52,301 bases of DNA from Candidatus Heimdallarchaeota archaeon (GCA_030607575.1 JAUWJS010000005.1:1-52301), one strand, 5' to 3'. Positions 33,754 through 43,165 are shown, counted from the first letter of the stretch. Translations and numbers: made by a program. The notes: a model not told the origin generated them from the letters alone.

Positions 33754-34968
33754 ATGAATTACGCAATTGTTAGTGGTAAGATTTATACCGTAAATAAAGA
33801 TGAAAAAATCATAGAAAAAGGTACTATTTTAATCAAAGATGGTAAAATAGAGAGCATTTTAGAAGGAGATACTTCTATACCTGAAGGCTATGAAATAATT
33901 GATGCAGAAGGAAAACATGTTTTCCCAGGATTCATAGATACTCATACTCATCAAGGTTTGTTTGATGGTAGTATTGGTTGGGCAGGATTTGATGGTAATG
34001 AAATGACAGACCCAAACACAGCCCATGTTAGAGCACTAGACGCAATTAATCCTGAAGATCCTGGTTTAGAAGAAGCCAGAATTGGTGGAGTTACAACAAT
34101 TCAAACAGGACCTGGAAGTGGTAATGTTATTGGTGGAACTGATACGATAATCAAAACATACTGTAAGAGTAAGATAGTAGATGATATGATAGTTAAAACA
34201 CCATCTTCTATGAAAGCAGCTCTAGGAGAGAATCCAAAAAGAGTTTATGGAACAGATAAGAAACTACCTTCAACAAGGATGGGGACAGCTGCTGTGTTCA
34301 GGAAAGCCTTTGTAGATGCTCAGAACTACGGAAAGAAATGGGAAGAGTACAAACTAAAGAAAAAGCAATCAGAAGAAAAAGAGGAATTAGATAAGATACC
34401 TTCAGAACCAGATAGAGATTTAAACAATGAAATGCTCCTAAAGGTTTTAAAAAAGGAAATACCCTTGAATTTTCACTGTCATACCAGCCACGATATAATC
34501 TCGGCCATCCGTTTAACTGAGGAATTTGATATTGATCTTATGCTTGTTCATGCAACAGAAGGTCATAAAATTGCTGACTACATTGCTAAAAAGGGAATTC
34601 CTGTTTCTGTAGGACCTTCTCTTGTTGGTTTTGAAAAAGTTGAACTTCGTAATATTAGCTTTGAAACTCCAGCTAAATTGTGGAAAGCTGGTGTCAAAAT
34701 CTCAATCCAAAGTGATTCCTTTACTCGCCTTAAGCACTTCCAAGTACTCCCATGCATGGCAGTTAAGGAAGGATTACCAATAAATGAAGCGCTTAAAGCT
34801 GTTACAATTAATGCTGCTGAAATGATAGGTGTAGGTGACCGTTTAGGTAGTCTTGATATTGGTAAAGATGCTGATATCGTTGTTTGGACTGATCACCCAA
34901 TTGAAGACTTCTACGCTGAAAATAAACTCGTATTAATAGATGGAGAAATCGTTTATAAGAAAGAATAA
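33754..34968 (+). CDS. Amidohydrolase of the imidazolonepropionase-like group
   Basis: A 404-residue metal-dependent amidohydrolase. Metal ligands are visible: DTHTH after FPGFI, FHCHTSHD in the middle, HATEGHK, and the late Asp in SIQSDS. The N- and C-terminal strands form the usual composite beta-sandwich (GKIYTVNKDEKI; LGSLDIGKDADIVVW). It resembles imidazolonepropionase-related hydrolases of unknown substrate in archaea and bacteria. It stands alone, on the strand opposite its neighbours. Confidence 0.88.
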   Translation: MNYAIVSGKIYTVNKDEKIIEKGTILIKDGKIESILEGDTSIPEGYEIIDAEGKHVFPGFIDTHTHQGLFDGSIGWAGFDGNEMTDPNTAHVRALDAINPEDPGLEEARIGGVTTIQTGPGSGNVIGGTDTIIKTYCKSKIVDDMIVKTPSSMKAALGENPKRVYGTDKKLPSTRMGTAAVFRKAFVDAQNYGKKWEEYKLKKKQSEEKEELDKIPSEPDRDLNNEMLLKVLKKEIPLNFHCHTSHDIISAIRLTEEFDIDLMLVHATEGHKIADYIAKKGIPVSVGPSLVGFEKVELRNISFETPAKLWKAGVKISIQSDSFTRLKHFQVLPCMAVKEGLPINEALKAVTINAAEMIGVGDRLGSLDIGKDADIVVWTDHPIEDFYAENKLVLIDGEIVYKKE

Positions 34969-34986
34969 TCTCCTTCTCTCTTTTTT

Positions 34987-35340
34987 TCAAACTCTATCAT
35001 AATAACCTGGTTTTCGATGTTCACCAAAAAACTCTAAACCTTTTTCTTTTAATTGCTTTTTTAACTCCTTTGCATGGCTTTCTGAAATATCGCCTTTCTT
35101 AACCATGTATTCTATAATTTCTAAAGCTTCTTCTTCAGTGGAACAACGACATATAAAATCTAGTACACCAGGTGTGTGGCTTTTGAATTTTCTTACTTTT
35201 TTGGATCCAGCAGGTGTTCTTATTTCCTCTTCTTGAATTTTGTCCTCTCCTTCCATTATCTCTCTATATAGAACTGGAAAGTGACTTTGGAAATCTTCTT
35301 TATCGTCTCCATCATCTCTGGATCCTTTTCTTTCAGACAT
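34987..35340 (-). CDS. DUF2095-like archaeal protein
   Basis: A 117-residue acidic protein. The segment HTPGVLDFICRCSTEEEALEI, followed by EYMVKKGDIS and FGEHRKPGYYDRV, matches what I recall of archaeal DUF2095. The family is archaea-specific and has no known function. It converges on the amidohydrolase gene and its 5' end lies near the divergent YchF-like GTPase gene. Confidence 0.7.
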   Translation of the reverse strand: MSERKGSRDDGDDKEDFQSHFPVLYREIMEGEDKIQEEEIRTPAGSKKVRKFKSHTPGVLDFICRCSTEEEALEIIEYMVKKGDISESHAKELKKQLKEKGLEFFGEHRKPGYYDRV

Positions 35341-35457
35341 AATTCACTGAACTTTGGTACCCTAAAAAAGATTGAGATTATGTATTATATTGCCGGTTCA
35401 TTCAAAAAATGCTTCTTATACAAAAAGTCTTTATTTTTAGAAGTAACTGAAATAATA

Positions 35458-36657
35458 ATGTTAGTTGGAATAGTTGGTAAACCTAGTTGTGGAAAAAGTA
35501 CATTTCTTAATGCCCTTACAATGGTTAATGCGAAAGTAGGGGATTATCCATTTACAACTGTAGATCCAAATAGAGCAATAGCTTATGTAAGAAGTCCTTG
35601 TGTCTGTAAAGATTTGGGTGTTGAAGATAATCCAAAAAACTCTCTATGTAAAGGTGGAATTAGATATCTCCCCGTTCAGTTTTTAGATGTAGCAGGGCTA
35701 GTTCCTGGAGCTTCTGAAGGAAAGGGTTTAGGTAACAAGTTTTTAGATGAATTAAGACAAGCTGATGTCCTTCTTCATGTAGTTGATACAAGTGGCTCTT
35801 TGGATGCTGAAGGAAATCAAGTGGACAAAGGATCTTGGAACCCATTAGATGATGTAAAATTCTTGGAGGAGGAAATTGATGCTTGGATAAAAGCTATTGT
35901 TAATAGAGATTATGTGACAATGAAAAAGAAGGCTTCCGCTGAGAAAATAAACTTTTCATTTTTATTACATGAAAAACTAACGGGGCTAGCTATAAAGAAA
36001 CATACGATTGAAGCGGCTATTAGAGAAGTTGGCTTAATTGACGATGATGCTAATACTTGGGATAGCAAACTAGATGACCTAATTACGACTATAAGGAGAA
36101 AATCCAAACCAATTGTAATTGTTGCAAACAAAATTGATCAACCTACATCCAGTAAAAATTTCCTTAAGATGAAGGAAGAACTAGATGTGGATATTTTTCC
36201 AGCTTCAGCACTTGCAGAGGTTTTTCTGCGAACTGAGCAGGAAAATGCAACCATTTCTTATTCTCCTGGTGATCCTGGTTTTAAAATCCTGAATCAAGAA
36301 AAACTGGGAGAGAAAAAGGTACAGCTTCTTGAAAGAATTAATACTGATTTGCTTCAGAAATATGGTTCTTCTGGGATACAAGAGATACTGTCTCACGTTG
36401 TTTTCAACTTGTTTAACATGATTGTGGTTTTTCCTGTTGAAGATATTTCCAAATTTACCGATAAATCAGGAAACATACTTCCTGATGCTTATCTTGTCCC
36501 TCAAGGTACAACTGCTAAAGAGTTTGCTGGAAAAGTACATACGGACTTTGCAAAGAACTTCATTCATGGCACGTTAGCACCATCTGGTAGGCGAGTAGGA
36601 GCTGATTACGAGTTACAAAATAATGACATAATAAAGATTGTATCAGCAGTAAAATAG
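35458..36657 (+). CDS. ychF: YchF/Obg-type GTPase with TGS domain
   Basis: A 399-residue translation-associated GTPase of the archaeal YchF-like branch (COG0012). Motifs: G1 GKPSCGKST, switch DYPFTTVDPN, G3 LDVAGLVPGAS, and G4 ANKIDQP. A helical insertion (~residues 130-230) and a C-terminal TGS domain (AYLVPQGTTAKEFAGKVH) complete it. The ATG at 35458 starts directly at MLVGIVGK; the open frame extends upstream to 35281 but overlaps the opposite-strand DUF2095 gene and has no homology-like content. Confidence 0.9.
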   Translation: MLVGIVGKPSCGKSTFLNALTMVNAKVGDYPFTTVDPNRAIAYVRSPCVCKDLGVEDNPKNSLCKGGIRYLPVQFLDVAGLVPGASEGKGLGNKFLDELRQADVLLHVVDTSGSLDAEGNQVDKGSWNPLDDVKFLEEEIDAWIKAIVNRDYVTMKKKASAEKINFSFLLHEKLTGLAIKKHTIEAAIREVGLIDDDANTWDSKLDDLITTIRRKSKPIVIVANKIDQPTSSKNFLKMKEELDVDIFPASALAEVFLRTEQENATISYSPGDPGFKILNQEKLGEKKVQLLERINTDLLQKYGSSGIQEILSHVVFNLFNMIVVFPVEDISKFTDKSGNILPDAYLVPQGTTAKEFAGKVHTDFAKNFIHGTLAPSGRRVGADYELQNNDIIKIVSAVK

Positions 36658-36697
36658 AGTTAAATTAAAAATAAAAAGAAGTGGATGAATAAATCTT

Positions 36698-37357
36698 CTA
36701 AGCTGTCACAGTAGTTTCAACGGCTTGTTGAGTTGATGCAGTGGTACCCGGTAGCAATAATACTTTGCTTTTTCTGATATCCACCATAACTATTGGGTAT
36801 ATTTTTCCAACGATTTTTTTCATCTCTCCAGCAATTGTTCCATTTATCATGTTTTGAGTGAATTCTACAAATATCTGGGCTCTAGCTGTTGTTTTTATTA
36901 AATCTTCAATTGCTTTTCTAACAACTTTTTGTGTGCTTGCTCCACATCTAATAGGTGTGATAACAATAGATGAAACTCTTAATCTTGCTTTATCTTTTGT
37001 AACAACATTTTGTATTGCTTCAACCTTAGAACGATTTCTTCGTATTTGAGATCTGATTTGTTCTTTAGCAATTTCATGGCCATCAAATTCTGTTGTGCAA
37101 ATATTGCCTTCAACACTTGTAATTCGAAATCTGATCTTTAGATTTATATCGTAATAGATATCCTCAGCAACTCCAAGTCTAGCCATTTCAATCACTCTAT
37201 CAATTAGTTTTTCAGGCTCACTTGCAGGAGTTTCTCCTAAGGATTTATCAACAATATAACTTGCAGCTTTTACTTCGTACCAAGATTTTTCTTTCCATTT
37301 GTCTACTACTTTTATTTTTCCTTTAGTTTTTCGTGTTGGTCTTTGAGATGATGACAA
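36698..37357 (-). CDS. rps3ae: Ribosomal protein eS1 (S3Ae)
   Basis: A 219-residue eS1 small-subunit protein shared by archaea and eukaryotes. The basic N-terminus, KWKEKSWYEVKAASY and the central VEGNICTTEFDGHEIAKEQ-type region identify it. It ends the uS15 - RecJ/Cdc45-like - Pcc1 - eS1 gene order that recurs in archaea, with ~110 bases of its own upstream sequence including a likely promoter. Confidence 0.93.
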   Translation of the reverse strand: MSSSQRPTRKTKGKIKVVDKWKEKSWYEVKAASYIVDKSLGETPASEPEKLIDRVIEMARLGVAEDIYYDINLKIRFRITSVEGNICTTEFDGHEIAKEQIRSQIRRNRSKVEAIQNVVTKDKARLRVSSIVITPIRCGASTQKVVRKAIEDLIKTTARAQIFVEFTQNMINGTIAGEMKKIVGKIYPIVMVDIRKSKVLLLPGTTASTQQAVETTVTA

Positions 37358-37469
37358 TGGTTTAACCTCTACTCTGTTGTTTTTCTTCTTCTTTAATTGA
37401 GTTTTAAATATTATGTTTGAATATAAACTTTAAAACTAGAGAAAATAGGTCTATAGAATTAGCTTAATA

Positions 37470-37727
37470 TCAGCTTTTCACGCTCTTGTAAACTGATTCA
37501 ATAGTACTTATTGTGCTAATTATGTCATCCGCTGTATTTCTTAAAGTTGAAATCGGAGATGAGGATTTAAGCTTTAGAATTAATTTATTGTCATCAATTT
37601 CCATAATTATCTTTGTCTTGTCATCCACTTGCTTATTTTCAGGTTCCAAACTTTTAGCAATAATATTTGCCATTTCATTATTCTTGCATTCAATAACCAT
37701 CGTAAAGTTAGATTCATGTGAAATCAT
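37470..37727 (-). CDS. pcc1: KEOPS complex subunit Pcc1
   Basis: An 85-residue protein matching Pcc1/CTAG-like subunits: a beta strand, then NEMANIIAKSLEPEN, three strands, and a long helix beginning TLRNTADDIISTI. In KEOPS, Pcc1 dimerises and binds tRNA for t6A37 synthesis. Its ATG overlaps the stop of the RecJ/Cdc45-like gene as ATGA. Confidence 0.88.
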   Translation of the reverse strand: MISHESNFTMVIECKNNEMANIIAKSLEPENKQVDDKTKIIMEIDDNKLILKLKSSSPISTLRNTADDIISTISTIESVYKSVKS

Positions 37728-39214
37728 TTATCGTCTTCCTTCTCTTTTGAATTAGTTTCTACTTTTGTGCCTTCATGATGTTTCTTAAGAGCTTTTTCAA
37801 ACTCTTCAAGAACGACAGGATACACCTCATCAGAGAGTGCTAATCTGAAAAACTCATTTTTTCCTTTGAAGCATGATTCAGCAATAATCTTTTCTTTTAC
37901 TAAATCCTTAAAGAAGTGATATATTCGGAATCCTTTTTGAATCTGAGTTGGTGAATCATGCATATACAAATAGTTCATGTTTGCCTCTTTTAGTTGAAGA
38001 AGAAGCGGTATTTCTATTGTTATGATATTACTCTCAACAAGGGCTTTTATTACAAGAGGGGCTGATTCTAAATCAAAAATATCTTGATTTTTTATAATCC
38101 TATAATACTCTTTGTTTTCAACAATTCTTGAGTCTAGAGTGATTTTTTCAATTATTTGTGCTGCTTTTCCGTGATAATTTTCCATTTTTCGCTTAAGCTC
38201 ATCATATAAATTGGTTCTATCTCCTAAAATAACTGCAAGAGCTAAGCCATATTTCTTTATTTGACATGCTCCTTCTAACAGCCATAAATATTCTTCTGCA
38301 TCTCTTGTTTGGCTTTTACTTGTTTCTGTAAGAATAATATAGTTGGTGCCGAACAACAATTCTACCCTGAATTGGGGGTTTCTTTCTACCAGAAGAATAG
38401 TCAATTTTTCAAGCAATATCTGAGTTTCATCTTTTGCAAGCGATGAAAATGTTCTCCAATTACCATCTTTTTTCATTGGAATCTTCAGTTTAGACACAAA
38501 GGATGTACATTCTTCCTCATTTCCAGTTAACCCTGGAAAATATGGATTGATTGAATATTTCAAAGCTAAATGGATGGGAAGACTCTCTCTACCTGATATT
38601 CTTGTTCCCTTTGATTCTTCAAGTATCTCTTCTTCCTTCCCTTCATCTAGAATAAATCTGTTTATGCCAATCAACTCTTGGCTCTTTGAGTCAACTTGCT
38701 TGTTTGCTAAACCACCTACTACAGCTAATCCTGAGAATTTTGGATAATCTTCTGTAAAACCTTTTGCAATGAAGTATGCTAATCCTGCATTTGATAAGGC
38801 CATAATTGGAATTTCTAATTCCTTTAATGAAAGTGTTAAGATAGTATCCCAAGGTAGCTTTAACCTCTTATCAATTGTGAATTTATTGTCTATTATAATA
38901 ATATTCTTTGCTTCATCTTTGAGAAGTTTACTAGGTAATTCTTTTACCTGAAAACCAATAAATATGTATGTTAAATAGTTGATTTTCTTAATTCGTTCAT
39001 CCAAATCTGAGTTGTTATCAATAAAGATTATGTGACATCCCAAACCTATTTCTCTTAAACAGGAGACCAGAATACCAGATGCACACAAATTGTCAGGGTT
39101 AACCTTGCATATTATTACAAGATTTTCTTCCAAACCTTTAAGCAACTCAGAAATTTTGCCTGCCTCATCCTTCAGGTCTTGAATTTTTTCATAGGGAACT
39201 TCTATAGATGACAT
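37724..39214 (-). CDS. RecJ/Cdc45-like DHH-family protein, predicted catalytically inactive
   Basis: A 496-residue protein in the position occupied by the GINS-associated nuclease/RecJ1 gene (between uS15 and pcc1). The DHH fold is recognisable, but the metal ligands are gone: motif I reads N39-P-D-N (DADG expected), motif II IFIGFQ at 84-89 lacks its Asp, the DHH motif is D109-N-K, and motif IV reads GGLANKQ with N171 instead of Asp. The SNAGLAYFIAKG helix typical of the archaeal family is kept. This is the pattern of Cdc45, the inactive RecJ relative in the eukaryotic CMG helicase. A structural role with MCM and GINS is inferred. Confidence 0.78.
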   Translation of the reverse strand: MSSIEVPYEKIQDLKDEAGKISELLKGLEENLVIICKVNPDNLCASGILVSCLREIGLGCHIIFIDNNSDLDERIKKINYLTYIFIGFQVKELPSKLLKDEAKNIIIIDNKFTIDKRLKLPWDTILTLSLKELEIPIMALSNAGLAYFIAKGFTEDYPKFSGLAVVGGLANKQVDSKSQELIGINRFILDEGKEEEILEESKGTRISGRESLPIHLALKYSINPYFPGLTGNEEECTSFVSKLKIPMKKDGNWRTFSSLAKDETQILLEKLTILLVERNPQFRVELLFGTNYIILTETSKSQTRDAEEYLWLLEGACQIKKYGLALAVILGDRTNLYDELKRKMENYHGKAAQIIEKITLDSRIVENKEYYRIIKNQDIFDLESAPLVIKALVESNIITIEIPLLLQLKEANMNYLYMHDSPTQIQKGFRIYHFFKDLVKEKIIAESCFKGKNEFFRLALSDEVYPVVLEEFEKALKKHHEGTKVETNSKEKEDDK

Positions 39215-39272
39215 TAGTTACCAATATCCTACAAAATAAAATAAAGATAAAAAGATAAAAGAATATCGTATC

Positions 39273-39725
39273 TTAGAGTAAAAGACCAGCTGTTTTTGGA
39301 TCATATTTCCATTTTGTTGGAAAAATACCCTGCTTCTTATAGAATTTAACTAACCTTCGAATCTTTGATTCAATTAATTGTAATCCCCTTTTACTGTGAA
39401 GATCCTTCTTATTTTCTTCTAAATGTTTTCTTAGATGAGAAGCTTTTCTAACAAGATTAACTAAATCTTCAGGATATTTTGACTTTAAATTCAATTCTTC
39501 TACAATTTTGCTCATTTTTGTGCCAAAAACTTCCTTTACATTGGGAATTCCATATTGGTCCCGAAGGATTATTCCAATCATTGCCGAAGATTGACCTTGT
39601 CTTCTAAGTTCTTCAACTTTCTTAATTACAAAATCCTTATCGTGAGGCATCCATTCTGGGGGTTGATTCCTATAAGGTCGAGTTGAACTCGCTTGTCCTC
39701 TTCTTCTTGCGTGCATTCTTGCCAT
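39273..39725 (-). CDS. rps15: Ribosomal protein uS15
   Basis: A 150-residue archaeal/eukaryotic-type uS15: MARMHARRRGQASSTRPYR at the start, PEWMPHDKDFVIKKVEEL, GLILRD-like GIILRDQYG, and the conserved LRKHLEENKKDLHSKRGL helix. I chose the ATG at 39725, preceded by GGTGA; a GTG at 39734 is in frame. It is followed by the RecJ/Cdc45-like gene and preceded by ITPase with only a few bases between. Confidence 0.93.
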   Translation of the reverse strand: MARMHARRRGQASSTRPYRNQPPEWMPHDKDFVIKKVEELRRQGQSSAMIGIILRDQYGIPNVKEVFGTKMSKIVEELNLKSKYPEDLVNLVRKASHLRKHLEENKKDLHSKRGLQLIESKIRRLVKFYKKQGIFPTKWKYDPKTAGLLL

Positions 39726-39738
39726 TAATTTCACCGGT

Positions 39739-40311
39739 TCATTGCTTTGCGAAGGTGGTTAAGGAGGTGAATAATATTCGAAGTGACTTTTGGCGGTGAG
39801 AATATAAATTCTTGGTTGCTAGTGTCATTTCAGCAAAAGTTTGTTCATTGTTTTCTGGTTGAAAAATTGGATCAAATCCAAACCCTTTATCGCCGATAGT
39901 AGAGAGAATTATTGAACCCTTTGTTATTCCTGTAAAGGTCTCTATAGACTTTCCATTGTAAAATGCTATCACTGATTTAAAATATGCTCTTCTATTTTCT
40001 TTACCGTCCATTAACTTTAGTATTCCTTCATTACTTATAGTTTTGAACGCATATGCGGAATATGGCCCAGGAAAACCATTCAGAGCCTCTATGAACAACC
40101 CCGCGTCTTCAAGAAAGAAATTAAGTGTTTCAAGTTCAGGTTTCTCTTGAATTACTCTAGAACAGCTTTTTCGTGCAATAATTTCAAGGGAATCTTCTTG
40201 AGGTTCTTCGTATTCCTGATTATACCATTTAACTAACAAGTTGTACTCTTTAGCAATACTCGAAGCTTCTTCGTATTTTGAAGAATTGTGAGTTACAAAA
40301 TGAATTTCCAT
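39739..40311 (-). CDS. XTP/dITP pyrophosphatase (RdgB/HAM1 family)
   Basis: A 190-residue house-cleaning enzyme that hydrolyses ITP, dITP and XTP. The N-terminal THNSSKYEEA is the family's T-x-N-x-x-K substrate loop. FFLEDAGLFIEALNGFPGPYS and GDKGFGFDPIFQP are the catalytic and base-recognition blocks, ending with SHR. It is immediately upstream of uS15 (13 bases to the chosen start), a common archaeal neighbour. Confidence 0.93.
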   Translation of the reverse strand: MEIHFVTHNSSKYEEASSIAKEYNLLVKWYNQEYEEPQEDSLEIIARKSCSRVIQEKPELETLNFFLEDAGLFIEALNGFPGPYSAYAFKTISNEGILKLMDGKENRRAYFKSVIAFYNGKSIETFTGITKGSIILSTIGDKGFGFDPIFQPENNEQTFAEMTLATKNLYSHRQKSLRILFTSLTTFAKQ

Positions 40312-40433
40312 TAATATAGCTTTTCTAGGTTTTTATTACTTTTTCTATGAAAGAGTTTAAATGCAAAAACTATTGATTTATATATGGTAGAAGGATAGAA
40401 AGTTATCTAAAAACTATAACCTGGTGAAACTAT

Positions 40434-40847
40434 ATGGAAGAATTAACCCATTCAACAATTTACAATTCTGCGGAGGATGTAACGATTGAAAAGGAAATTT
40501 TAGGTACTCTCTCAGAAGTCTCAGAGACAAATAACATTCTAAGCATTTATTCTATGAATGCCCGTGCAATTTACTTCTTTCCAGTAGCTTCTGATGTCTT
40601 TAGACTGAGTATTCAAATCTTTCCGCTGACTCCTGAAATTGTTGCAAAAATTATGAATAACATTTCAAAAATATCTACAAAGGTAGTTTATAGTACCGGG
40701 TTATGTCTAGTTGAAAACAGGTGTTTCTGGGAAGGCTTTTTGCAAGAAAAGGACTTAACTGTAGATGTAGATGAAATAGAAACTAGTTTAAGTTCAATTG
40801 CTGAAGTAACTAGTATCACAATTGAAAAAGTGATTAAAACAGGTTAG
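40434..40847 (+). CDS. Hypothetical small protein
   Basis: A 137-residue protein without a motif I know. It has an acidic N-terminus, two strand-helix units (NILSIYSMNARAIYFFPV; FRLSIQIFPLTPEIVAKIM) and a C-terminal strand-helix, as in small ferredoxin-like or ACT-like folds. It overlaps the convergent TFB gene by 4 bases at the stops. A TATA-like run near 40378-40386 suggests its own promoter. Confidence 0.6.
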   Translation: MEELTHSTIYNSAEDVTIEKEILGTLSEVSETNNILSIYSMNARAIYFFPVASDVFRLSIQIFPLTPEIVAKIMNNISKISTKVVYSTGLCLVENRCFWEGFLQEKDLTVDVDEIETSLSSIAEVTSITIEKVIKTG

Positions 40848-41791
40848 TTTAAACTAACCTTCAGATTAAGCACTCGAATAAATTCTTTGTATCTATTTCT
40901 CAATGTCACTTCAGTAATTTGACATGTCTTAGCAATTTCATTCTGAGGACACTTTGTTTTATTTTGCAATGCAGCTATATATAATGCAGCTGCAGCAAGA
41001 GAATTAGGATTTTTTCCAGCTGTAATTTTAGCAGCTTTCGCTTTAATGAGAATTATTTGAGCATCATTAAGTATTTTAGTTGAGAAATTAAGAACTGATG
41101 CGGACTTAGCGATACTACTTTCAGGACTTGCTAGAGGCATTTTCAAGTCTAAATGCTTTAAAAGAAGTCGGAAGTTCTTTGCTAGCTTTTTCTTACTTAA
41201 TCTAGTTTTATCTGCAACATCTTCCAATGTCTCAGGTTGTTTATGTAGTCTGCAAGAAAGATATAGTGCTGCTGATACAAGAGCTTCAGTAGATCTCCCT
41301 CTAACTAAACCAGTTTTCAGAATCTTTCTATAAATCATTGCTGCTGTTTCTCGGACCTTAACTGTTAGATTTAGTTGACTGCTTATTCGTTTAATTTCGT
41401 TCAAGGCTCTAAGCAGATTTCTTTCAGTTCCATATTGCAAAACTGCCCTACGTTGTAGAGTACGTAATCTAAACATCTGGCTAGCTTTTTCAGGAGATAT
41501 TGAATTTCCAAAAATATCTTTGTTTGAATAATCTATCAGTGTTCCATAATGATCATAAGTAAGAAGATTTTTTGGAGTTCCTGTTCTAGCTCTTTTGACA
41601 TGTTGTTCTTTGGAATAAGCTCTCCATTCTGCAGTTTGATCAATATAAGAATCTTCTACTACTAAACCACAGCTACCACAGCTCACCTCGCCTCTAGTGG
41701 CATCGAATGTAAGTTTCAATGAGTTGCAGTCAGGACACCTTGGAAGCGAAGCTTCGGTACTAGTTGTAATGTTAATAGATTTCGGAGCCAT
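40844..41791 (-). CDS. tfb: Transcription initiation factor TFB
   Basis: A 315-residue archaeal TFIIB homologue that bridges TBP at the TATA box and RNA polymerase. The N-terminal Zn ribbon has CPDC (~19-22) and CGSC (~38-41). A B-reader-like segment EWRAYSKEQHVKRAR follows, then two cyclin-like repeats, the second with GKNPNSLAAAALYIAA. The C-terminal HTH is TCQITEVTLRNRYKEF. It is divergent from eS6. Confidence 0.95.
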   Translation of the reverse strand: MAPKSINITTSTEASLPRCPDCNSLKLTFDATRGEVSCGSCGLVVEDSYIDQTAEWRAYSKEQHVKRARTGTPKNLLTYDHYGTLIDYSNKDIFGNSISPEKASQMFRLRTLQRRAVLQYGTERNLLRALNEIKRISSQLNLTVKVRETAAMIYRKILKTGLVRGRSTEALVSAALYLSCRLHKQPETLEDVADKTRLSKKKLAKNFRLLLKHLDLKMPLASPESSIAKSASVLNFSTKILNDAQIILIKAKAAKITAGKNPNSLAAAALYIAALQNKTKCPQNEIAKTCQITEVTLRNRYKEFIRVLNLKVSLN

Positions 41792-42028
41792 AATAACACC
41801 CTAGGGCAGTCTGGATATATCTTAACTATTGAGTATTTAAATTTGGCTGAACTTTCCTACTCATTTTTTGGTAACTCAAAGTAGCAAAAAATGTGAGAAA
41901 TTCGAATGAAAATTCCTTTCAATAGAACATAAATAAATAAGTTAATGATGAAAACTGTTAAAAACATCACATTTGGCTAATAATTTAGTAATAAGATACA
42001 ACAGTCCCTTAATCATGGAGTGCAAAAA

Positions 42029-42436
42029 ATGTCACAAAAAGCAGGACAACTTGAGTTTAAATTAAATATAGGAGATCAAAAAGGTAAATGCCACACCAAA
42101 ATCGTTAGAGATGCTCAGGCACATTCCCTAATTGGCTTAAAGCTTGGAGCTAAAGTTGAAGGGAATTTAATTGGTTTGCCTTCTTGGGAATTTACAATCA
42201 CTGGTGGGAGCGATAGAGATGGATTTCCCCACAGAGCAAGTATTGATGGTGCTGGTAGAAGAAAATACCTATTAAAGGGCGGTGTCGGATATAAAGTTCC
42301 ACGCAAAGGTAAGCGTGTAAGAAAAGCAGTCCGTGGGAATACTATTTCTGAAGCATCATATCAAATTAACATGAAAGTTTTAAAAGCTGGTTCTAAGGCT
42401 TTAGAAGAATTAATCTCTGAAGTTAGTTCTAGTTAA
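42029..42436 (+). CDS. rps6e: Ribosomal protein eS6
   Basis: A 135-residue archaeal eS6. The core IGLKLGAKVEGNLIGLP is followed by ITGGSDRDGFPHRASIDG and the basic GYKVPRKGKRVRKAVRGN. It lacks the long phosphorylated C-terminal helix of eukaryotic S6. I prefer the ATG at 42029, seven bases after GGAGTG, over the GTG at 42020. Confidence 0.94.
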   Translation: MSQKAGQLEFKLNIGDQKGKCHTKIVRDAQAHSLIGLKLGAKVEGNLIGLPSWEFTITGGSDRDGFPHRASIDGAGRRKYLLKGGVGYKVPRKGKRVRKAVRGNTISEASYQINMKVLKAGSKALEELISEVSSS

Positions 42437-42464
42437 TAAAATGAAGGGAAAATTTATCCCTTAA

Positions 42465-42944
42465 CTACTTCTTTTTCTCTTCTTCATCAGGAGATTCTGT
42501 GAAGAAAATATATACAATTGAGAGAATGATTGTCAAAATGAGCATTCCAAAAATGGTCCATTGCATTGCTGTGGTGTAATTGGTTTCTTGAGCTAACCCT
42601 GGTTTAATTGAAGTAATTATCCAAGTAATCAATATGGCAATTACAGAAGAACTAACGAATGAACCCCAAGACGGTAAACTAGCTCTGATTTCCTTAAGAG
42701 TTGCTAGAGCTAACATTAGGAAGAAGTAGAAAATTGAAACAAGAATACCAACTATAATAGTCAAACCAACGTTGTATGTGTCTGTTGGATCTTCTAAATA
42801 TAACCCCTTTAACCAGCTTGGAGCGCTATTTAGATTCCAACCTGAGAAAATAAAAGCTAATATTACAACTGCTAATGTAATTATTGAACCAATGAGAAGT
42901 GTTCTGTTTTTTTCATCTTTCCAAATTCTTTCATACAAACCCAT
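42465..42944 (-). CDS. Four-helix membrane protein, unknown function
   Basis: A 159-residue integral membrane protein with four hydrophobic segments: ~17-35, ~60-82, ~93-112 and ~128-148. It has a basic cytosolic-looking N-terminus and a charged C-terminal tail (SPDEEEKKK). No family is recognised. It converges on eS6 and is divergent from the RNase P genes. Confidence 0.7.
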   Translation of the reverse strand: MGLYERIWKDEKNRTLLIGSIITLAVVILAFIFSGWNLNSAPSWLKGLYLEDPTDTYNVGLTIIVGILVSIFYFFLMLALATLKEIRASLPSWGSFVSSSVIAILITWIITSIKPGLAQETNYTTAMQWTIFGMLILTIILSIVYIFFTESPDEEEKKK

Positions 42945-43132
42945 TTGAATTTGACTCCTATTCTGTTTTCTCCATTTTAGCAGGTTGTGTATAATGAAGC
43001 TTTATGACGAGGTTTCATAACCCAAGCAGTTTATTAACTTTTGGCTTTCTGATTTTATTGCTACATAAAATCTTTTTTATGAGATAAATATTAGAGTATT
43101 TTTTCCCTTATAAATTCTATCTATTGAAGCAT

Positions 43133-43165
43133 AGTTAGTAAGTTTATGAGCTGTGAGAACTAACT
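43133..43165 (+). other. 7-bp inverted repeat upstream of rpp30
   Basis: AGTTAGT at 43133-43139 and ACTAACT at 43159-43165 are perfectly complementary with a 19-base loop. The structure lies ~25 bases after a TTATAAATT stretch, so it would form at the very 5' end of the rpp30-pop5 transcript or act as an operator on DNA. Confidence 0.45.

Noticed and set aside
35281-35457. 59-residue N-terminal extension of the YchF-like GTPase
   Set aside because: It overlaps the opposite-strand DUF2095-like gene, is Phe/Ser/Ile-rich and precedes the family's normal start MLVGIVGK.
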